From: Miscanthus floridulus
Lineage: Eukaryota; Streptophyta; Magnoliopsida; Poales; Poaceae
Length of the DNA stretch: 64,000 nt
NCBI RefSeq assembly: GCF_019320115.1
Contig: NC_089589.1
Span: 26,264,487 to 26,328,486 of the forward strand
Direction of reading: 5' to 3'
Part shown: positions 1 to 13,269 of the stretch, one piece after another
Layout: the number at the start of each line of letters is the position of its first letter
Position numbering within the stretch: position 1 is the stretch's first letter
Notes under the pieces: generated by a model
Told to the model about the DNA's origin: nothing
Database searches by the model: none
The model's input: only the letters and a program-made list of their open reading frames with translations
Position numbers and translations under genes: made by a program

Positions 1-106
1 GACGGGCCATCCCTGACGGTACCTGTCAGAAAAAGTTTTCCCTGACGGTTTTTAGTACCTTCCCTGACGGATTTGGCCGTCACGGAAAAAGTTGGCTGAG
101 GTAGTG
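1..106. mobile_element. 3' end of a CACTA transposon (family CACTA-0)
   Basis: Bases 1-90 contain several copies of a CCCTGACGG-type motif in both orientations, the usual look of CACTA subterminal repeats. The stretch ends GGTAGTG at 106, which reads CACTACC on the other strand, the canonical CACTA terminus. The rest of the element lies left of the window, so its size and its target duplication (TGT would be the right copy) cannot be checked. Confidence 0.7.
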
Positions 107-3100
107 TGTATGGTAGCATTCTTTAATTCTTTCCCCCAAGATTTAAGCTATTCCCTCCCTGTCTTAGGCTGAGGCTCCAGGCTTGTAAAGTTTTGAAGAT
201 CAAGTGTATAGCTGTACTGTATGTGTTGCTGAGTAAGTCAAAATGTTGTACGAGGTGCCACCTCGGTTTTCACAATATTTGTCCGGTCTGCATACTTAGG
301 AGGCAAAAGGTATGTAATTTTTTCTTACCAAATTAAGTGCTTCTTTATTGTTTTCGATAAAATATATATAGCTACTATAATTATCCAAACAGCGCAAATT
401 TACTTGGATTTTATTAAGTATTACTCAGATATTATGCCGTCTAGGTACGTGTATCAGTGTCAGACAAATATTGTGAAAGGAGCGAGTGAATACTGCAAGA
501 GACAGCAACGTAGAGACTAGACATTACTTGATGGATCATCCTCCTGATTCTCGAAATGGCTTGGGGGTCGCATTTCCTACTGAAAATGCCAGTCGTTGCT
601 GTCTCATGTCTCATGTCTGACATAAGCTATCCTTGAGATATTTCCAGACACGGACATGGACCATCGTGATCATGGGCAGTTGAGCTCGTTCCTTGGTCTT
701 CCTGGCATTGGCTAACTGCTCTGTGGCTTGACTCCGATCCATATTGACTTGGACTTGGGTGACACCTCTGACCACTTGTGATGAAACGCTTAAATGCATG
801 CATGTGGACAAGGCTTGGCTGGCTCGTGCAGAAGACTACGAGACCTTGCCCTTGCGCCTGGGATCTGTGCGCACTCCTCTCCTCGGCGTGCACCTGTTTT
901 GGTTGGCGGTTGGCCTTGGAGCTAGTCCAACTTGCCATGGCGTCTACTGAGGCAGAGGTCCCCCATAAGACCTAGCTAGCTACGCCGCACAAATGTCGTT
1001 CTCAGTGTGGAATCGAGGCCAAGGTGACACCAATAGTGCACAATGTCGTTTGTTGAAGAAAAAAATGTTGAGCATGGGGATGGGTGAGGATGATATCTGT
1101 GATGAAACCGACACCGACGGTCACTGACATGCTGGTCCGGGTTTCGCACCGTAGTGGTGTGGAGGTTTAGGGTCGCCGTCGATTAAATCCTATGATCAAG
1201 CACGCGTAACAGTGATGTATGATCCAGAATGAAAAGAGGATGAGACTCGGAAAAGTTCACTCGGATTGGATTACATGATGGATTTGGAACGGAGATGTAG
1301 ATATGCATCATCTATTCATGTGTGGTATGGTTATATATATCATGTCAGCAATACTATGTGTTACCTATTGTGATGTCTATTGATATCTTTTTGTTTTGTG
1401 AAACTATTGAGGAGCGCATTGCTTATCACTGAAAAAATAGAAAAATAGCGAATTGCAGTACAGTCACGCAGATGATGCAACCATAGGTGGCATATTGTCC
1501 ATCACTGAAAAAATAGCGCTGTTAAATCTCAAAATAAACTTAGAAAAATACGAGCACCCGTGTTAAGCTGAGGATTTAAACTCGGACAGGTTTATCATGA
1601 GGAACCTAATTATTAGCTGAGCTACGCTCTGTTAGCATTTACACCGTTATAAATTGTAATCAAAGATATGGTGGTTGCCCTATCGCTCTCTGGCTGGCTG
1701 TTTCAAAGGATGAACATTACTTAAATATTATATCATATATTGTCATTGTACCTACAGTTCGTTGTTTGGAGGGAGGCAGGGACTTGTTTGGTCTAAATGC
1801 ACTCCATCGATCAATCTGCGGTGGAATATGCAAGTTTGAATACATATTTATCTGCAGACAAGTCGGATCAGCATAGTACAAGTGCATCCCCTTCTCCAGT
1901 GTATCAAGGGACTTGGACCCCAACCATAGAATGCAGAGTTTGTTGTTTTGCTTGAGTGGAATAATAAGCTTATTTAACAATAATTCTGATCCATAATGAT
2001 GACCTCTGCAAATGTTTGATCTCAGCTTTTACGAAAGAGTACATCTATAGATTCAATGAGGCTAGGGTTTATATATTTATCGTCTATTCACAACGGTAAT
2101 TTTGCTATCGATCAAGAGGCTAAATTAATTTCCCTATAAAACATATAGAAATTCATTTTTCACCATGTGTTCTGTTGTTTCCTTGTGTGTTTACTGATAA
2201 CTTACAGAATAATACGTATTTTTTTTGTCGGTTTGCCTATAACCATAAAAACAGTCTTCACCCAAAGGGAGATTTATTCCTGTTTCTAGTAGTGATTATC
2301 AGTGCAACATTTTTACATTAACTATGCTACAATACTCCTAGTTATTCCAAACACCATGCACAAGATAAGAAGATTCTTATTTGGAGATGTCATCTACACC
2401 GTTTGGAAATAGATGCATGAGAAGGGGACACAACACGCGGAAACAATATGTATGTTGGAATATATATATATATAGTACAAACGTTAAGAGAAAATCTCTC
2501 TTAAACTTTTGTCTTACTTTATGTAGAAGGATTAATCCGAAGTTGCTACCCATGTATGTAACGGCAAGGACTATATGTTACCTGAACATGTTGTCTCGAG
2601 TTAGGATTAATTCTATCAGAACAGGACACATGCCACAACAGGCCGAACCAAAACACACTAATGAACCAAGGTATTACGATTACATAACCCATGGACACAA
2701 CTACCAAATTCCATGGTTGCATTATTGGATAGGAGCAGGTTTATGCTCTACTACAGAGGCCCTAAGGCTAATGGCCGAATATAATGATGCATGGTTCGTT
2801 TTGATCGGTGGTTGGATTCAGGTACGTGCATCAGTCACGTCGACGGATATGACGATGACACTATGACACCAGTCACTGGATCGATTGCCTAGCTAATAGT
2901 GCATCATTGCTGTACATGCACTTCATTTTTCTCTTTTATCAATCCTTTAGGGTTTATTTTCTTTATTGTGATGCTCTGATCAATAATCTAGATTATTGCG
3001 CTGGGTTATGGCGTGTCGCATTATTATTGTTATTGTTCACAATTGTCGCAATATAATAAGTAAAATCTATAAGCGCCATATACTTATTACTAGTAGTAGT

Positions 3101-3555
3101 ATTAGTTAGTAATTCTGCCAACAGGTTTAATGGTATATACCATTATTTTTTAGCGTAGAAATCACATTGGATTTCCACAGTAATTTAGACAAAAAGAGAG
3201 AGGCGCATTAGAGATCTGGTGGATCTGGATAGCGGCATCATGATGAGAACTAATAATAAGATAAGGTAAGGTAAATCCCTGGTGCATCTAGTGTGTCCCC
3301 TAAGGAGCTAGTCCCACCTCCATAGTATAACAACTCTACTTATTTGATATCCCAATGTAACTCCATCTACATCTTGTGACATATGCTTTATTCGTCGAAA
3401 GTCGAAGATGACCGGGTGCTCGGACCGCTGGCATCGTGATAATATCATAACAAAAAAATATTTATGACAAAGCTAAAGGGAGCCATCTTTTACATATAAT
3501 TTTGAAGTTACATCTAATTTTGAAGCAAATGTTCCTCTTGGAAAAAAAAAGATAC
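107..3555. other. Intergenic, no supported gene
   Basis: AT-rich sequence with only short scattered open frames, none with a recognisable domain or a convincing splice structure. The longest frame (161 codons, 2381-2866) has no family resemblance. I see no RNA gene here. Confidence 0.6.
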
Positions 3556-3558
3556 TAA

Positions 3559-3740
3559 GGTCATCCTATTTGAATCCATAGAATCTACAGCTAGTTGACT
3601 AAATTAGTCCCTAAAAGGATCCAATGCAAGCAGACAGACTAACTGTTAGTCCACTAGTCATGGGCTTGTTGTTAGTCCATTAGTCCACAGATATGAACCA
3701 ATAGAACTAGTTGTTAGTCTTAGTCCATCCAAACAGGTCC
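3559..3740. mobile_element. Tourist-like MITE (182 bp)
   Basis: The ends are degenerate inverted repeats: GGTCATCCTATTTGAATCC on the left and GGACCTGTTTGGATGGAC read from the right. They are flanked by TAA at 3556-3558 and 3741-3743, the three-base duplication of PIF/Harbinger-type MITEs. The interior is rich in TTAGTC repeats. No coding capacity. Confidence 0.6.
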
Positions 3741-3743
3741 TAA

Positions 3744-6624
3744 ATACGACTACGGTTAACTAATAATCCATAGTTTAAAGCCCCCTTTGAAATACTGGAT
3801 TTTTCGTGTTTCTAAGTTTCTCTGTAAAAGTGAACTACTTTGTGTTAAAAAAATCTGCGTTCCAAGGGACCATGCATAATATAATTAAGTGAGCCTTACA
3901 GCGCCTTATTAGTTAGACTAGCATCTACATTTCCGGTCTTGCGTAGGGCCCTTCAATTTGCGCAAGTACATAGATGCATGCATGTCATATGCAAAATGTG
4001 GCACAAGGCTGCACATGATGAAAGGCCGGATTGGGACGTCTCTCCCTGGCCGTCTTGATCCAGCGCCGCGCTAGCTTCCAGTCCAATCAGATAATCTTAA
4101 CTTGTAGCTGTAGGTCCCGGTCCTATATTCCTATATATCATTAGGACACGGACTTATTAGGGTCAGTTATCTCTGCATGCACACATTGGATAATCTTAAC
4201 TTGTAGCATTGTCTCACCAATGATTCAAAACACGTGCATGTCAGCTGGGGTATACGGAGTACTACTAACGGCAGGACACTACGTCAACCATCAAAACATT
4301 GGATACTCTTTATAACCCACTAGAGCTTCATTCAATCTGCGCTTCATGCATGTCCATAGATAACTACTAATAATCACTGTTGGCAGTTAATTAATAATTA
4401 TGTCAACAAGTATGCGTGAATTCATTGGTAGTGCTTTTTTTTTTTTGTTCAAAGAAAATTGATGATGTTGCGTGTTAGTAAGGGCCTTTTTAGAACAAAT
4501 GGTTCCCATGAAAATTTCTGCTACTACTAGTGAATAGCCTATATGCAGATATAATGCAGTTGAAATGATCAAAGAACGAATTCGGTCTGTGGCAATAAGT
4601 AGTACTACTTTAGAATTGTTCCAAAATTTTAATATTCTTTTTTTTAGAATTCAAAATTTTAATATTCAAAAGGAAAAGAAAACCTTATCTGATAATTAAC
4701 TGATGATTAATTATAATAATAATCTAATTAATCTATGCTTGTGCCGCAGCAAGATCGACACCGAAAAGCTAAGGCGACGAATAGCATCATCGTCCGTCCA
4801 TCCATCAGTCATCGTCGCCGGCCGGCCGGCGACACGATGGATCGAAAGACCTGGTGCACAAACTTAATCTCCGACGCCTTTTCCGGGCCGGGCCTGCTGC
4901 TGTCTCGCATCTCCTCCTCCGGCCACCACCACTACCACCAGCTGCAGCAGCTTTACGGAGGCGCACGAGTGCCCTCTCTGCAGCATCAGGTAGAAAAAGA
5001 AGAAGAAGATCCGATCCCCTGCCCAGCTCGTCACATCCAGATAGATTTCACTGATCGGCAGCGCCATCTGCACATGGATTGGACTCCAACTCCATTCATC
5101 TCGACGAACGACGATCCGTCCATCGATCCATCGGTCGTCTCCAGGGTATCGACAGGTGGGCATGCTAGGTGCGCCAAGCGATTAATGCGTGCGTGCGCTT
5201 TCAGCTACACACGGCACCAAGGGCTTGTCAAGTCAGTCATCAGTTGGGCGCTGCAGCCTGCAGCTGCATTTGCAGAGTGGGGTCTTGTGGTTAGCTAGCT
5301 ACGAGAGATCATTTCAGGAGTCATTGCTGAAGTATCTGTCGTTTACGTTTTTCCGGAAATAATTTTAATTAAATATATATTAAAAAATATCAATATTTAT
5401 GGTACATAATTAGTATCATTGAAAATATCTTTGAATCTAATTTTTTAATAAATTTATATAGAGATATAAATATTACACGTATTTTCTATAAATTAAGTTA
5501 AACTTGCGACACGCATACCAACAACTACAATTATTTAGGGACGGAGAGAGTAACGACGGACGGACGGACGGATGATATTGATATGGTCTCCTCTCTAGCT
5601 ACTCCTGCGAGTAGTAGTTCTGAAGATTAATTATATTAATTACGTAGTATATACATATGAAAACATTTCTGGATCGCCGTTGTAGCTAGATATTTCTCAT
5701 TGAATTGTTCGTCGTCAGAATTGTTGTGACAGATGAAAGCAGTACTACACATGCGTGCATATGCTTATGCAATGAGTAGTCTCCATATGAGAAAGTGAGA
5801 AACAGTATTATATGTTATCTTGTTTTTAATCTGCCAAGAGGCCGAAAAGTATATATTAGTTGTCTGATCAGTCGTCAGTCTGACTATGATGTAACGAACG
5901 AAAGCATCAGTACGTTAGTTAGTTCCAGCAAAATATTCGAGGAACGGATGCATGATGATGGTCTGAAGATCGATGTGATCGTGATTGCTTGCTTGCAACT
6001 GCAACGGGATGGAGGAGCTTCCGAAACGGGAAGCTGGGCGATAGAAAACTGCCCGGCAAGCGCCGGCGGGCTTTCTTCTTCGGTGCAGCCGTGCAGGTGC
6101 AGCAGGGCAGGCCAACTAACCGGCCGGAAAGATACGGAGCGCGACGTGCAAGAAAGAGATCTACTCCGTATCCAACAAGAGAGAGTGCTAGTAAAAGATC
6201 AAAAAGCATGTATACGTACACGACCAGCTATCTGGTTGTTTTAATTAAAAGACTGCTAGCAGCTCAAATCATTGCCATTTGTGCGTGCACAGTGGACATC
6301 ACACATGCTTGTGTGTGTGATACTGAAAGAAAGTTTGCAATACATACTGTTGGTGTGTGTTTCGTGGTGTCTGTACGTCCATCGTCCGTGACATATGCAC
6401 CTTTCTTTTCTTAACCAAAGTGAATAGAATCCGTTCACAATGAAAAGCCATGCATTGCCGACGATGGATGGATACCACTGTGCATGATCTCCCTCAACGA
6501 CTTTACTTTGTCGCTCATCTTTCCTTTCTTTTCCTTTCTTTTCCTTTGGCTTGATGTATTTTAGCAAAGTTTGCGCATGCAAGTTGTGCCCTATATATAC
6601 CAAATTAAAGTGCAATAAAGTAGC
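3744..6624. other. Intergenic, no supported gene; decayed Stowaway end
   Basis: No recognisable gene. About 5330-5555 looks like a decayed mariner/Stowaway-type MITE: an AT-rich body ending in GGGACGGAGAGAGTA. A frame of 187 codons at 4735-5298 and others at 5795-6414 have no domain and biased low-complexity composition. An unannotated non-coding transcript cannot be excluded. Confidence 0.5.
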
Positions 6625-6627
6625 TAA

Positions 6628-6877
6628 GGGCGTGATTGGTTCCCTGGCGAGGAGAGCCTAGCTCGCTCCTACCAGCCAGTTGCATGCAGGACGTTGATGT
6701 TTGGTTGATGGAATGGATATGATATACACAGGATGAATATATACATCAATTTTTTTGGTTACCTGTTCGTTTGCCTGCCTGCTGCATCAGCTCTCTCTTG
6801 CACGAGTCACTACGCGCGCTCCTCCTAGCCTGGCCCGACAGAAATGCATGCGGTCATCAGGCCAACCAAACACGCCC
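6628..6877. mobile_element. Tourist-like MITE (250 bp)
   Basis: The left end reads GGGCGTGATTGGTT and the right end, on the other strand, GGGCGTGTTTGGTT. The element is flanked by TAA at 6625-6627 and 6878-6880. The inverted ends and the three-base duplication fit a PIF/Harbinger-type MITE. No coding capacity. Confidence 0.75.
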
Positions 6878-6880
6878 TAA

Positions 6881-8617
6881 CAACACATCGAGAAACATGC
6901 AGTTATTTCTCGATCTGCGTGTTTGCTTCAGAAATTCCTATGCATGTTATGCATGACAAGCATATATACTACTAGTATATATAAGTATATCAAGCGCCAT
7001 GATTGTCAGTCGTGGCTTATCATGAGCAAAGTTGAAGAATTAGCTAAGCTAAATAAGCAGAACACAAGCCGGGTCCTTCTGCTTTAGACAGCCTTTCTGG
7101 TAAGCGTATTTTGCACTGTCACAAAAGCTATGCCCATTGCCGAACAGGGCCATACACACAGGCCAAGCCTAGGAGTATCAACATGAACTATACATGGTAT
7201 GTACGTATGATCAGCAGCGACTAATAACACAAAAGGAAGCTCACTTACCTTTTCAGCGAAGAAATAGTATTTTTCTCTCGCAACGAATCAGCGAACGGTT
7301 GCCCGATAGCCGATAGATAAGGACCCCGGATCATCATCACCCGATCCCCGCGCAAAGGAAAGCAGCAAGAAACCGATAAGACCTGGCTACTCGAACTGCT
7401 TTCACATCATATCCCCGCCCGCTTGATTCTGCCTTTCAATCGGTCGGTCCAAACCCTAGTTTCTTCGATCGTCGTCGACCAATCTCCGTCGTCCAAACTG
7501 TACGTACGTACCAACCATGCACCCGGAGCCGAGCCGAGGAAGCCCCCGACAATGGCGGACCACGCCCACGCCGCGCGCCCTCCTCACCTGCCGACACGCC
7601 ACCGCACGCGCCGCGTCGTGCTGCATGCACCTCGGAACCTCCGGTCGGTCGACCGGAGCGCTCCTCTCCACGCCGCGGGCCCCGCCGGGGACTACTAGCT
7701 AGGCAGGCGTAGCGAAGGGCGAGGAGGGACAAGCTCCACGCGGACGGTTCCCCTCCGCGGGCCCTATTCCTTGCGGGCGGGCCGGGCCGGGGGCTGGGGG
7801 AGGCGCCAACGTGGGAAAGTGGGCTGCGGGGCCCAGCGGTGGCCCACCCCAGACAGCGACGTGGCGCCGAGCTGCCGAGCGCCGGTTGGGCGACCCCTTG
7901 ACCTTTTCCGTGGTGGAGGCCCGCGACGGCGACGGGTGGCGGGGGCCACTCGCCTTCCTCCCCACCGAATCCCTCGGGATCCTCTGCGGCCGCGCACGGG
8001 CTCGCGATCGCGAGCACGAGCACGCTTTCTTCCCTCCTCCTCCCGTCAGGTCGTCGACACGTGTCCCCACCCAGCTGTGTGAACGGCGTAAATGGGCGGG
8101 GCCCGGGTGGGCCACGCGCGGCTCCGTCAGGGTGGTTGGCACGTGGGGCAAGCCCACCACCAAAAGCGACCCGGGCTGGTGCCGGCTGCTATGACGGGTG
8201 GGGCCGCCACCGCGCGGGGCCCGGACGCCAGCGAGCGCGGGGGCAGGTGCGGGATCGGGGCGACGTGTCGGCGTTCCCACCCCATGCGTGCGGCCGTGGA
8301 CGGAGGGCGTGCACGCCGGGGTTTTTAACCAGATTTTTTTTCCCGTCCGATTCGCTCGTTTACGTGTAATTGCGTTCGCACGTCTCTTAATTGCTAGTGG
8401 TTTGCTACAGCAGGAGCACACCATTAAATCCTGCCACTGTATCTTGTTTGCGTAAAGTCGTAAACACATTTTCCTCCTCTACTTGGCAGCCACTGCTAAC
8501 CATTAACCTTTTTTTTCTATACATATTACTCGTGGGCTGGTTTATTGTGAGAGGAAAACACTGTTGGCTGGCTGATTTGGGCTGGCTGAAACCAACCAGC
8601 GAACATGCTGATTGTTA
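6881..8617. other. Intergenic with a GC-rich, CpG-rich island (about 7400-8330)
   Basis: Around 7400-8330 the composition changes sharply to GC-rich with many CpG, NotI-like and GGGCCC-type sites. Open frames up to 256 codons exist on both strands, but they are arginine/proline/alanine-rich frames expected from GC-rich non-coding DNA and show no domain. It may be a promoter or first-exon island of an unrecognised transcript. Fragments of a hAT-like MITE (TAGTATTTTTCTCTCGCAAC at about 7267; GGCTGGCTGAAACCAACC at about 8580) lie at the edges. Confidence 0.5.
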
Positions 8618-8619
8618 TA

Positions 8620-8767
8620 CTCCCTCCATTTCAAATTATAAGACATTTTGTGTTTTTTTAATAATTTTAATACTATATATCCAGACATAAATGTATATCC
8701 GGATGCATAGCAAGATTTATGTGTTTAGAAATGTCAAACGTCTTATAATAATTTGGAATATAGGGAG
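8620..8767. mobile_element. Stowaway MITE (148 bp)
   Basis: It starts CTCCCTCCATTTCAAATTAT and ends GGAATATAGGGAG, inverted repeats typical of grass Stowaway elements, and is flanked by TA on both sides (8618-8619, 8768-8769). The internal TAAGACATTTTG and CGTCTTATAA segments pair with each other. No coding capacity. Confidence 0.9.
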
Positions 8768-8769
8768 TA

Positions 8770-11700
8770 TTTTGTATATGCATATTTACAAGTGAGTATG
8801 TAGTAAATACAAATCTCCTCACGATATCGTACTATTCCAATCCTTTCGAAACATACGGCATACTAGAATCCAAAGAACTCATAAGTTTTTACCGCCGATT
8901 AGTCATATAGCATACATATCTTTCAAAATATACGAATTTCTCTTGTAGCAAATAATAGCATATTTAAGCGCAATTGATGGTCAAAGTATACTTCTAAAGG
9001 CTTCCCCAAATTCTAATACGATATATAAAAATAATTGGATGGAGTCTTGAACTACGAGAATTGTTGTGCAATACAAGTACATAATAATTTATATTTGTAT
9101 ACATTTATTAATGGTAGCAAATATATTGGTTTGTTTCAGTATTGTTGCTATGTCACGACAACCATACCAACTTACCAACAAAACTGATAGGGATGTCTAC
9201 AAGTCAATAGAGAATACATTGTTTTATAGCTAGCGATAAAAAGTATGCATGGAAAAGGCGGAAAAGGACAATGAGCGGGAGGCTTCACTATGATGGGAGT
9301 GGAAAAGTAATGGAATAGGGATCAGGGCTATGTGGCTGAAACTCGCACACACACGTAAATATCTGCGATGAGACGTGTGGGTTGTGCCTAAGAAATTATT
9401 TTTTTTATAAAAGAATATGCACTAAGCAAAGCGATAATGATGCACCCAGTTTACGGTTGTTATCATGTATAGAGGGCCCATATATAGCTTTTTTATTCCC
9501 CTCACTTCTTGATCTATTATAGCTTGAGGTTTTGTTACCATGTAGTGGTAAATTAAGCATGCTAATTCCGCGGTGGGTTATCAGTCCTGCAAAGCATCAT
9601 AAAGTCTATTAAACTTCATATGTTGGGTGTACTAATTGTAGTGACCCATGTTAATCTATATTAGTAATAGCAGTGTATAGAGAGGGAGGGAGGGAGAGAG
9701 AGAGAGATTGAAGGCACAACATACTAATACCCAAGAAGATATAATAATTAGAGTAGTAATATTTTTTTCAAAAAAATTATGGGTAGGCTATAAAATTATT
9801 GATGAAAAAAAAACATTAAAACAGGTATTTTACGAGTATCAGTACACATATTGTTACTTGCATGGCTAACATTCATGTACATGTAGTCTTTTTTGCAAAT
9901 AAAATATAATAGAAGACACATCATTTTCATGGATGGTCAGGCAACCTTTTCACTTCTGTTACTTTTGCAACCTTTTGAGTAAATTCAACATCTATCTACC
10001 CAGTAAGCCCAACTAAATCAAAGAATATGTTCAAGAATGTTCTTGCCTACATATGTGGATGCATGGGTCGCACCACCAAAGTTCAATTATACATGTGAAA
10101 CTACGAAGAAATGCAGAATGGATTGGGTTTAATGAGTAATATTCAAAAGTTTATATTCTTTGCTAGATGCATATGTTTCTTGTGTTGAGTTTCTTGATAC
10201 ACTAGTTGAATATTGTTTTCTTGCCAATAGTTAAAGTTGATAGACTATATATGACTAACTTCGTAGGCAGTGTCATGCGTAAGAGGCGGATGGTGAGATG
10301 CTGATTGCCAACAATGACATTAACATCACTCCTTTTGTTTGTGCGCAAGCAGAAATGATGTGTTTCTTGATTAGGACATCCTTTTCTGATAATTACAGAA
10401 CCTTTTCAGCTCTATTTCTTATCATGTATGACCGCGAAACATGTTGCACATCATAATATACGAAAGATGTATAAATAATAAATTAATGCTTATGCACTAG
10501 CCCTAGCTAGCTAACCTAGTTTGATAAAGAGCATGACATAGTCATGGATATTTTTCAAAATATCTTTTCCAGTATCGTCACTGGTTATGCACACACATTT
10601 TATATATCCGGAATCAAGTGAACAGCTGACAAATAATGTCAAGGAAAATGTCCTTGCATTGCAAATGTTGTTGATGTGGTAACTGATCAGAATGAACATA
10701 TACCATCTTCTTGGAATATCAATCAATTCCTAGTGACATGCAGCTAAGTTTCGATTCCTGAACTTCCAATCGCTTTACGTCCAAAGCCATCCATCACCTG
10801 ACCTGAGAGAAAAGAACACAAACTAATATATATCGTAATCACCAGTGCAAAGACAAGACTAGCATACAGCATGATGCTACCTTCACTTAGCAGGAAGATT
10901 AAGATTTGAATGAAGTAGACCAGTGAATAAATAAATACCCTAGCAAACAAAAGGACATGCATCAAAGACAGTCAATACATGCCCCAGGACCCTGAAGATT
11001 GGGCTTTGGAGAGTGATCGAGAGAGGGCAAAAAGGGGGAAAGCAAAAGGGGCAGAGAGGCAAAGCCATCTCTCTCACATCCATATACAAGTATATATGTA
11101 TAGACTATAGTAGTACAAGTACTGTATTAAAATCCTGACCTAGACAGCTTCCCAAAGGCAAAGGAAAAAGAGTGAGATAGCAAGGCCTAGACGTGGACGT
11201 TTCCTAGTTCTTCTGAGACACACACAGACACTCAGCAGCTGTGTCAGTCAGGACATGCATGCAGGAGGTCAGTGTACATTGGCTGACCTTCTGTGATCCA
11301 TCTCTCACCATATCTATCTCAATTCATGTGCCCTGTGGCCTACGTACACACCTTGTGCCAATAGCACACCACAGACAGTATATCCCTATCATCTGATCAT
11401 CTTAATCTCTCTCTCTGGAAGATCTCAGAGTGGTACTATGGCGGCTCTCCCTGCAACTAATGATGAGCGAGAAAAAAGTATGTCAAATCACGTGGACTTT
11501 CAAACTTGAAAACATTGTTTAGTACCTTTCCTATGGAAAACACTCAATTCAACTGGTCCGATAATTTCGTTGAAATAATTTCTTGTATGCATGCCACTAC
11601 TTGTTTATTCTATAAAATATGTCCCATACACTTGGTTAACACAAGAGGAAAACATCACAACTTGGGTGTGTGGCTAGCTTTCATTAAGCAAAATCATTGT

Positions 11701-12180
11701 GCTTGTGGAAAACAAAGAATTCTCTTTTCTTTTTGTACAGTCTTGTGAAATAAAAAAATATGAGGGTGAGGTCACTGTAACCAACTTTCCAGTGAAAAAA
11801 GTAGATCTATTTGCAGTCCAATATAGCTAGGTGTGTCAATTGAGCCTGTAATAACAGGACATAAAGGTCCACATGCACAGTTGATATTTGAGGGCACAAT
11901 CACTCCTACTAGTACACATCAGTCCTTTGTGATTGTGTTGTGTGCTCAAATTGGTCACCCAAGGCCAAAACTGTACAGATGGGTCTGCACAGCTAAAATG
12001 CTTTTTGCATTGCTTCATCAGAGAGAAAGTAAGAGAGGGAGAGAAGGGGGAGAGAAAAATCTTGTAGATAGCTTGAAATCTAGAGAGAAAATAAAAAGGG
12101 GAAAGTGGGGGGAAAGTTGTGGGGGCTGTGTGAGGATAATATTGGAAGTGGGAGGTGGGTATCCCTCCTCCATTGTCCTT
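8770..12180. other. Intergenic / distal upstream region of the BLH1-like gene
   Basis: No gene recognised. It contains a purine (GA/GGGA) microsatellite at about 9677-9707 and many short AT-rich stretches. It precedes the BLH1-like gene and probably includes its distal regulatory DNA, but no specific element can be named from one sequence. Confidence 0.5.
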
Positions 12181-12182
12181 TT

Positions 12183-12185
<3 letters not shown>

Positions 12186-12222
<37 letters not shown>
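12186..12222 (+). repeat. (CT)n microsatellite in the BLH1-like promoter
   Basis: An uninterrupted TC/CT dinucleotide tract lies about 110 bp upstream of the TATA-like box. CT/GA tracts are common near transcription starts of plant developmental genes and can bind BPC/GAGA-type factors. That role is inference. Confidence 0.85.
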
Positions 12223-12223
<1 letters not shown>

Positions 12224-12331
12224 AAAGACTTTGCTAATTGGCCTGCTAGCTGGTCTCCGTCCCCCGGCTTCTTTCCCTTTCAGCTGGAGGAGATAGATGA
12301 GAGAGGACTGGAGGAAGCAGGAAGGAGAGGG

Positions 12332-12339
12332 ATATATAG
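12332..12339 (+). promoter_or_regulatory. TATA-like box of the BLH1-like gene
   Basis: ATATATAG lies in GC/AG-rich surroundings, downstream of a CT tract and about 930 bp before the start codon. Transcription would start at about 12365, which leaves room for the leader exon and the leader intron whose splice sites are visible. No other good TATA box lies nearer to that leader. Confidence 0.55.
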
Positions 12340-12364
12340 GCCGGTGTCTTCTGTAGAGAGAAAT

Positions 12365-13269
12365 AGAGAGCAAAAGAGAAATAAAGGAACTCTTGCAGGC
12401 ACTCAACACTGACATGAGTGATCTCATGCTCTTGATACCTTGGTACTCTTACATCACCCTTCTTCTTCTTCCCTCCTCCCTGGTCCTCTTCCTCGCTCCT
12501 CCTGCCTCTTTCTAGCTAGGATCTTCAACAACCCTCTCTCTCCAATTCTCTATCCCCCTATAGATAGAATAGAGGAGAGAAAGAGAGGTGAAGGCAGGCA
12601 GCTGATTTTCTTATGTGCAAGAGATAGGACAGCACGTGCCGGAGCTCATGAGCTGCATCAATTCCTGAGGTAACTGACATAGAGAAATAGATAGAGATGA
12701 GAGAGATGGTGAGGAGGAAGCTGTGCTGAGTGATGTGTATGTGTGCGTGCTTGTGTTGACATCTGTGCACCCGGTTTCTTTGTTAAATCACTTGATGAAG
12801 ATGGATGCCTGCCTTTTCCTTTCCTTACTAATATATTTTTTTTCTGATACTGATGCCTATTCCACATCTCTCTCATGCTATCTCCTCTTCTTCTAGATAT
12901 AGCTAGCTAGCTTAGTGTTCTTACTTTTCCATGCATATATACATGCTGGCATGCTGCACCTCATCTCCCTCTCCTCCCTGCTACCTTCACTCTTCATGGA
13001 TCCAATTTCACTTCTCACTCCACATATTCCTCAAATCATTGCTTTGGTATTCTTTTTTTTTATTTTTTTGTTAGCTTTTGTTTCTTCCCTCGTTCGTTCC
13101 TCTGAGGTGCTATGTGTTAATCTCTTCGATTCGCGTTCTTCCTCTTGGACTTGCAGGGAAAACCACAAGCTTGTGATCTTGCACTCATCAAGCTATTAGG
13201 TGAGGAGAATTTCGTGCACAAGAACACAAAGCCAAGGTTTTTGGTGCCGTCGTCGACGACCTATAGGCG
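12365..13269 (+). other. 5' leader of the BLH1-like gene with a 487-bp intron
   Basis: A leader exon of about 305 nt ends at 12669 before GTAACT. A pyrimidine-rich stretch ends in TTGCAG at 13156, and the second leader exon (13157-13269) runs directly to the start codon without any ATG. The first leader exon has three short upstream ORFs: 33 codons (12414-12515), 4 codons (12613-12627) and 6 codons (12648-12668). Long leaders with uORFs are known in plant BELL genes. The start of transcription is inferred from the TATA box. Confidence 0.5.
12414..12515 (+). CDS. Upstream ORF in the BLH1-like leader (33 aa)
   Basis: An ATG about 50 nt after the inferred transcription start opens a 33-codon frame ending in TAG. 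The predicted peptide is strongly hydrophobic, with a central LLLLPSSLVLFLA stretch. It lies wholly within the first leader exon, far upstream of the main ATG. It may reduce translation of the main ORF. Nothing shows that the peptide itself matters. Confidence 0.35.
   Translation: MSDLMLLIPWYSYITLLLLPSSLVLFLAPPASF

Noticed and set aside
2381..2866. 161-codon plus-strand frame
   Set aside because: No family resemblance, poor start context, AT-rich surroundings; kept only as a remark.
4735..5298. 187-codon frame as a possible gene
   Set aside because: His/Arg/Ser-rich, overlapping open frames on the other strand, no domain or splice support.
7699..8469. 256-codon minus-strand frame in the GC island
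   Set aside because: Pro/Arg/Ala low-complexity translation, overlapping frames open on both strands, no domain.
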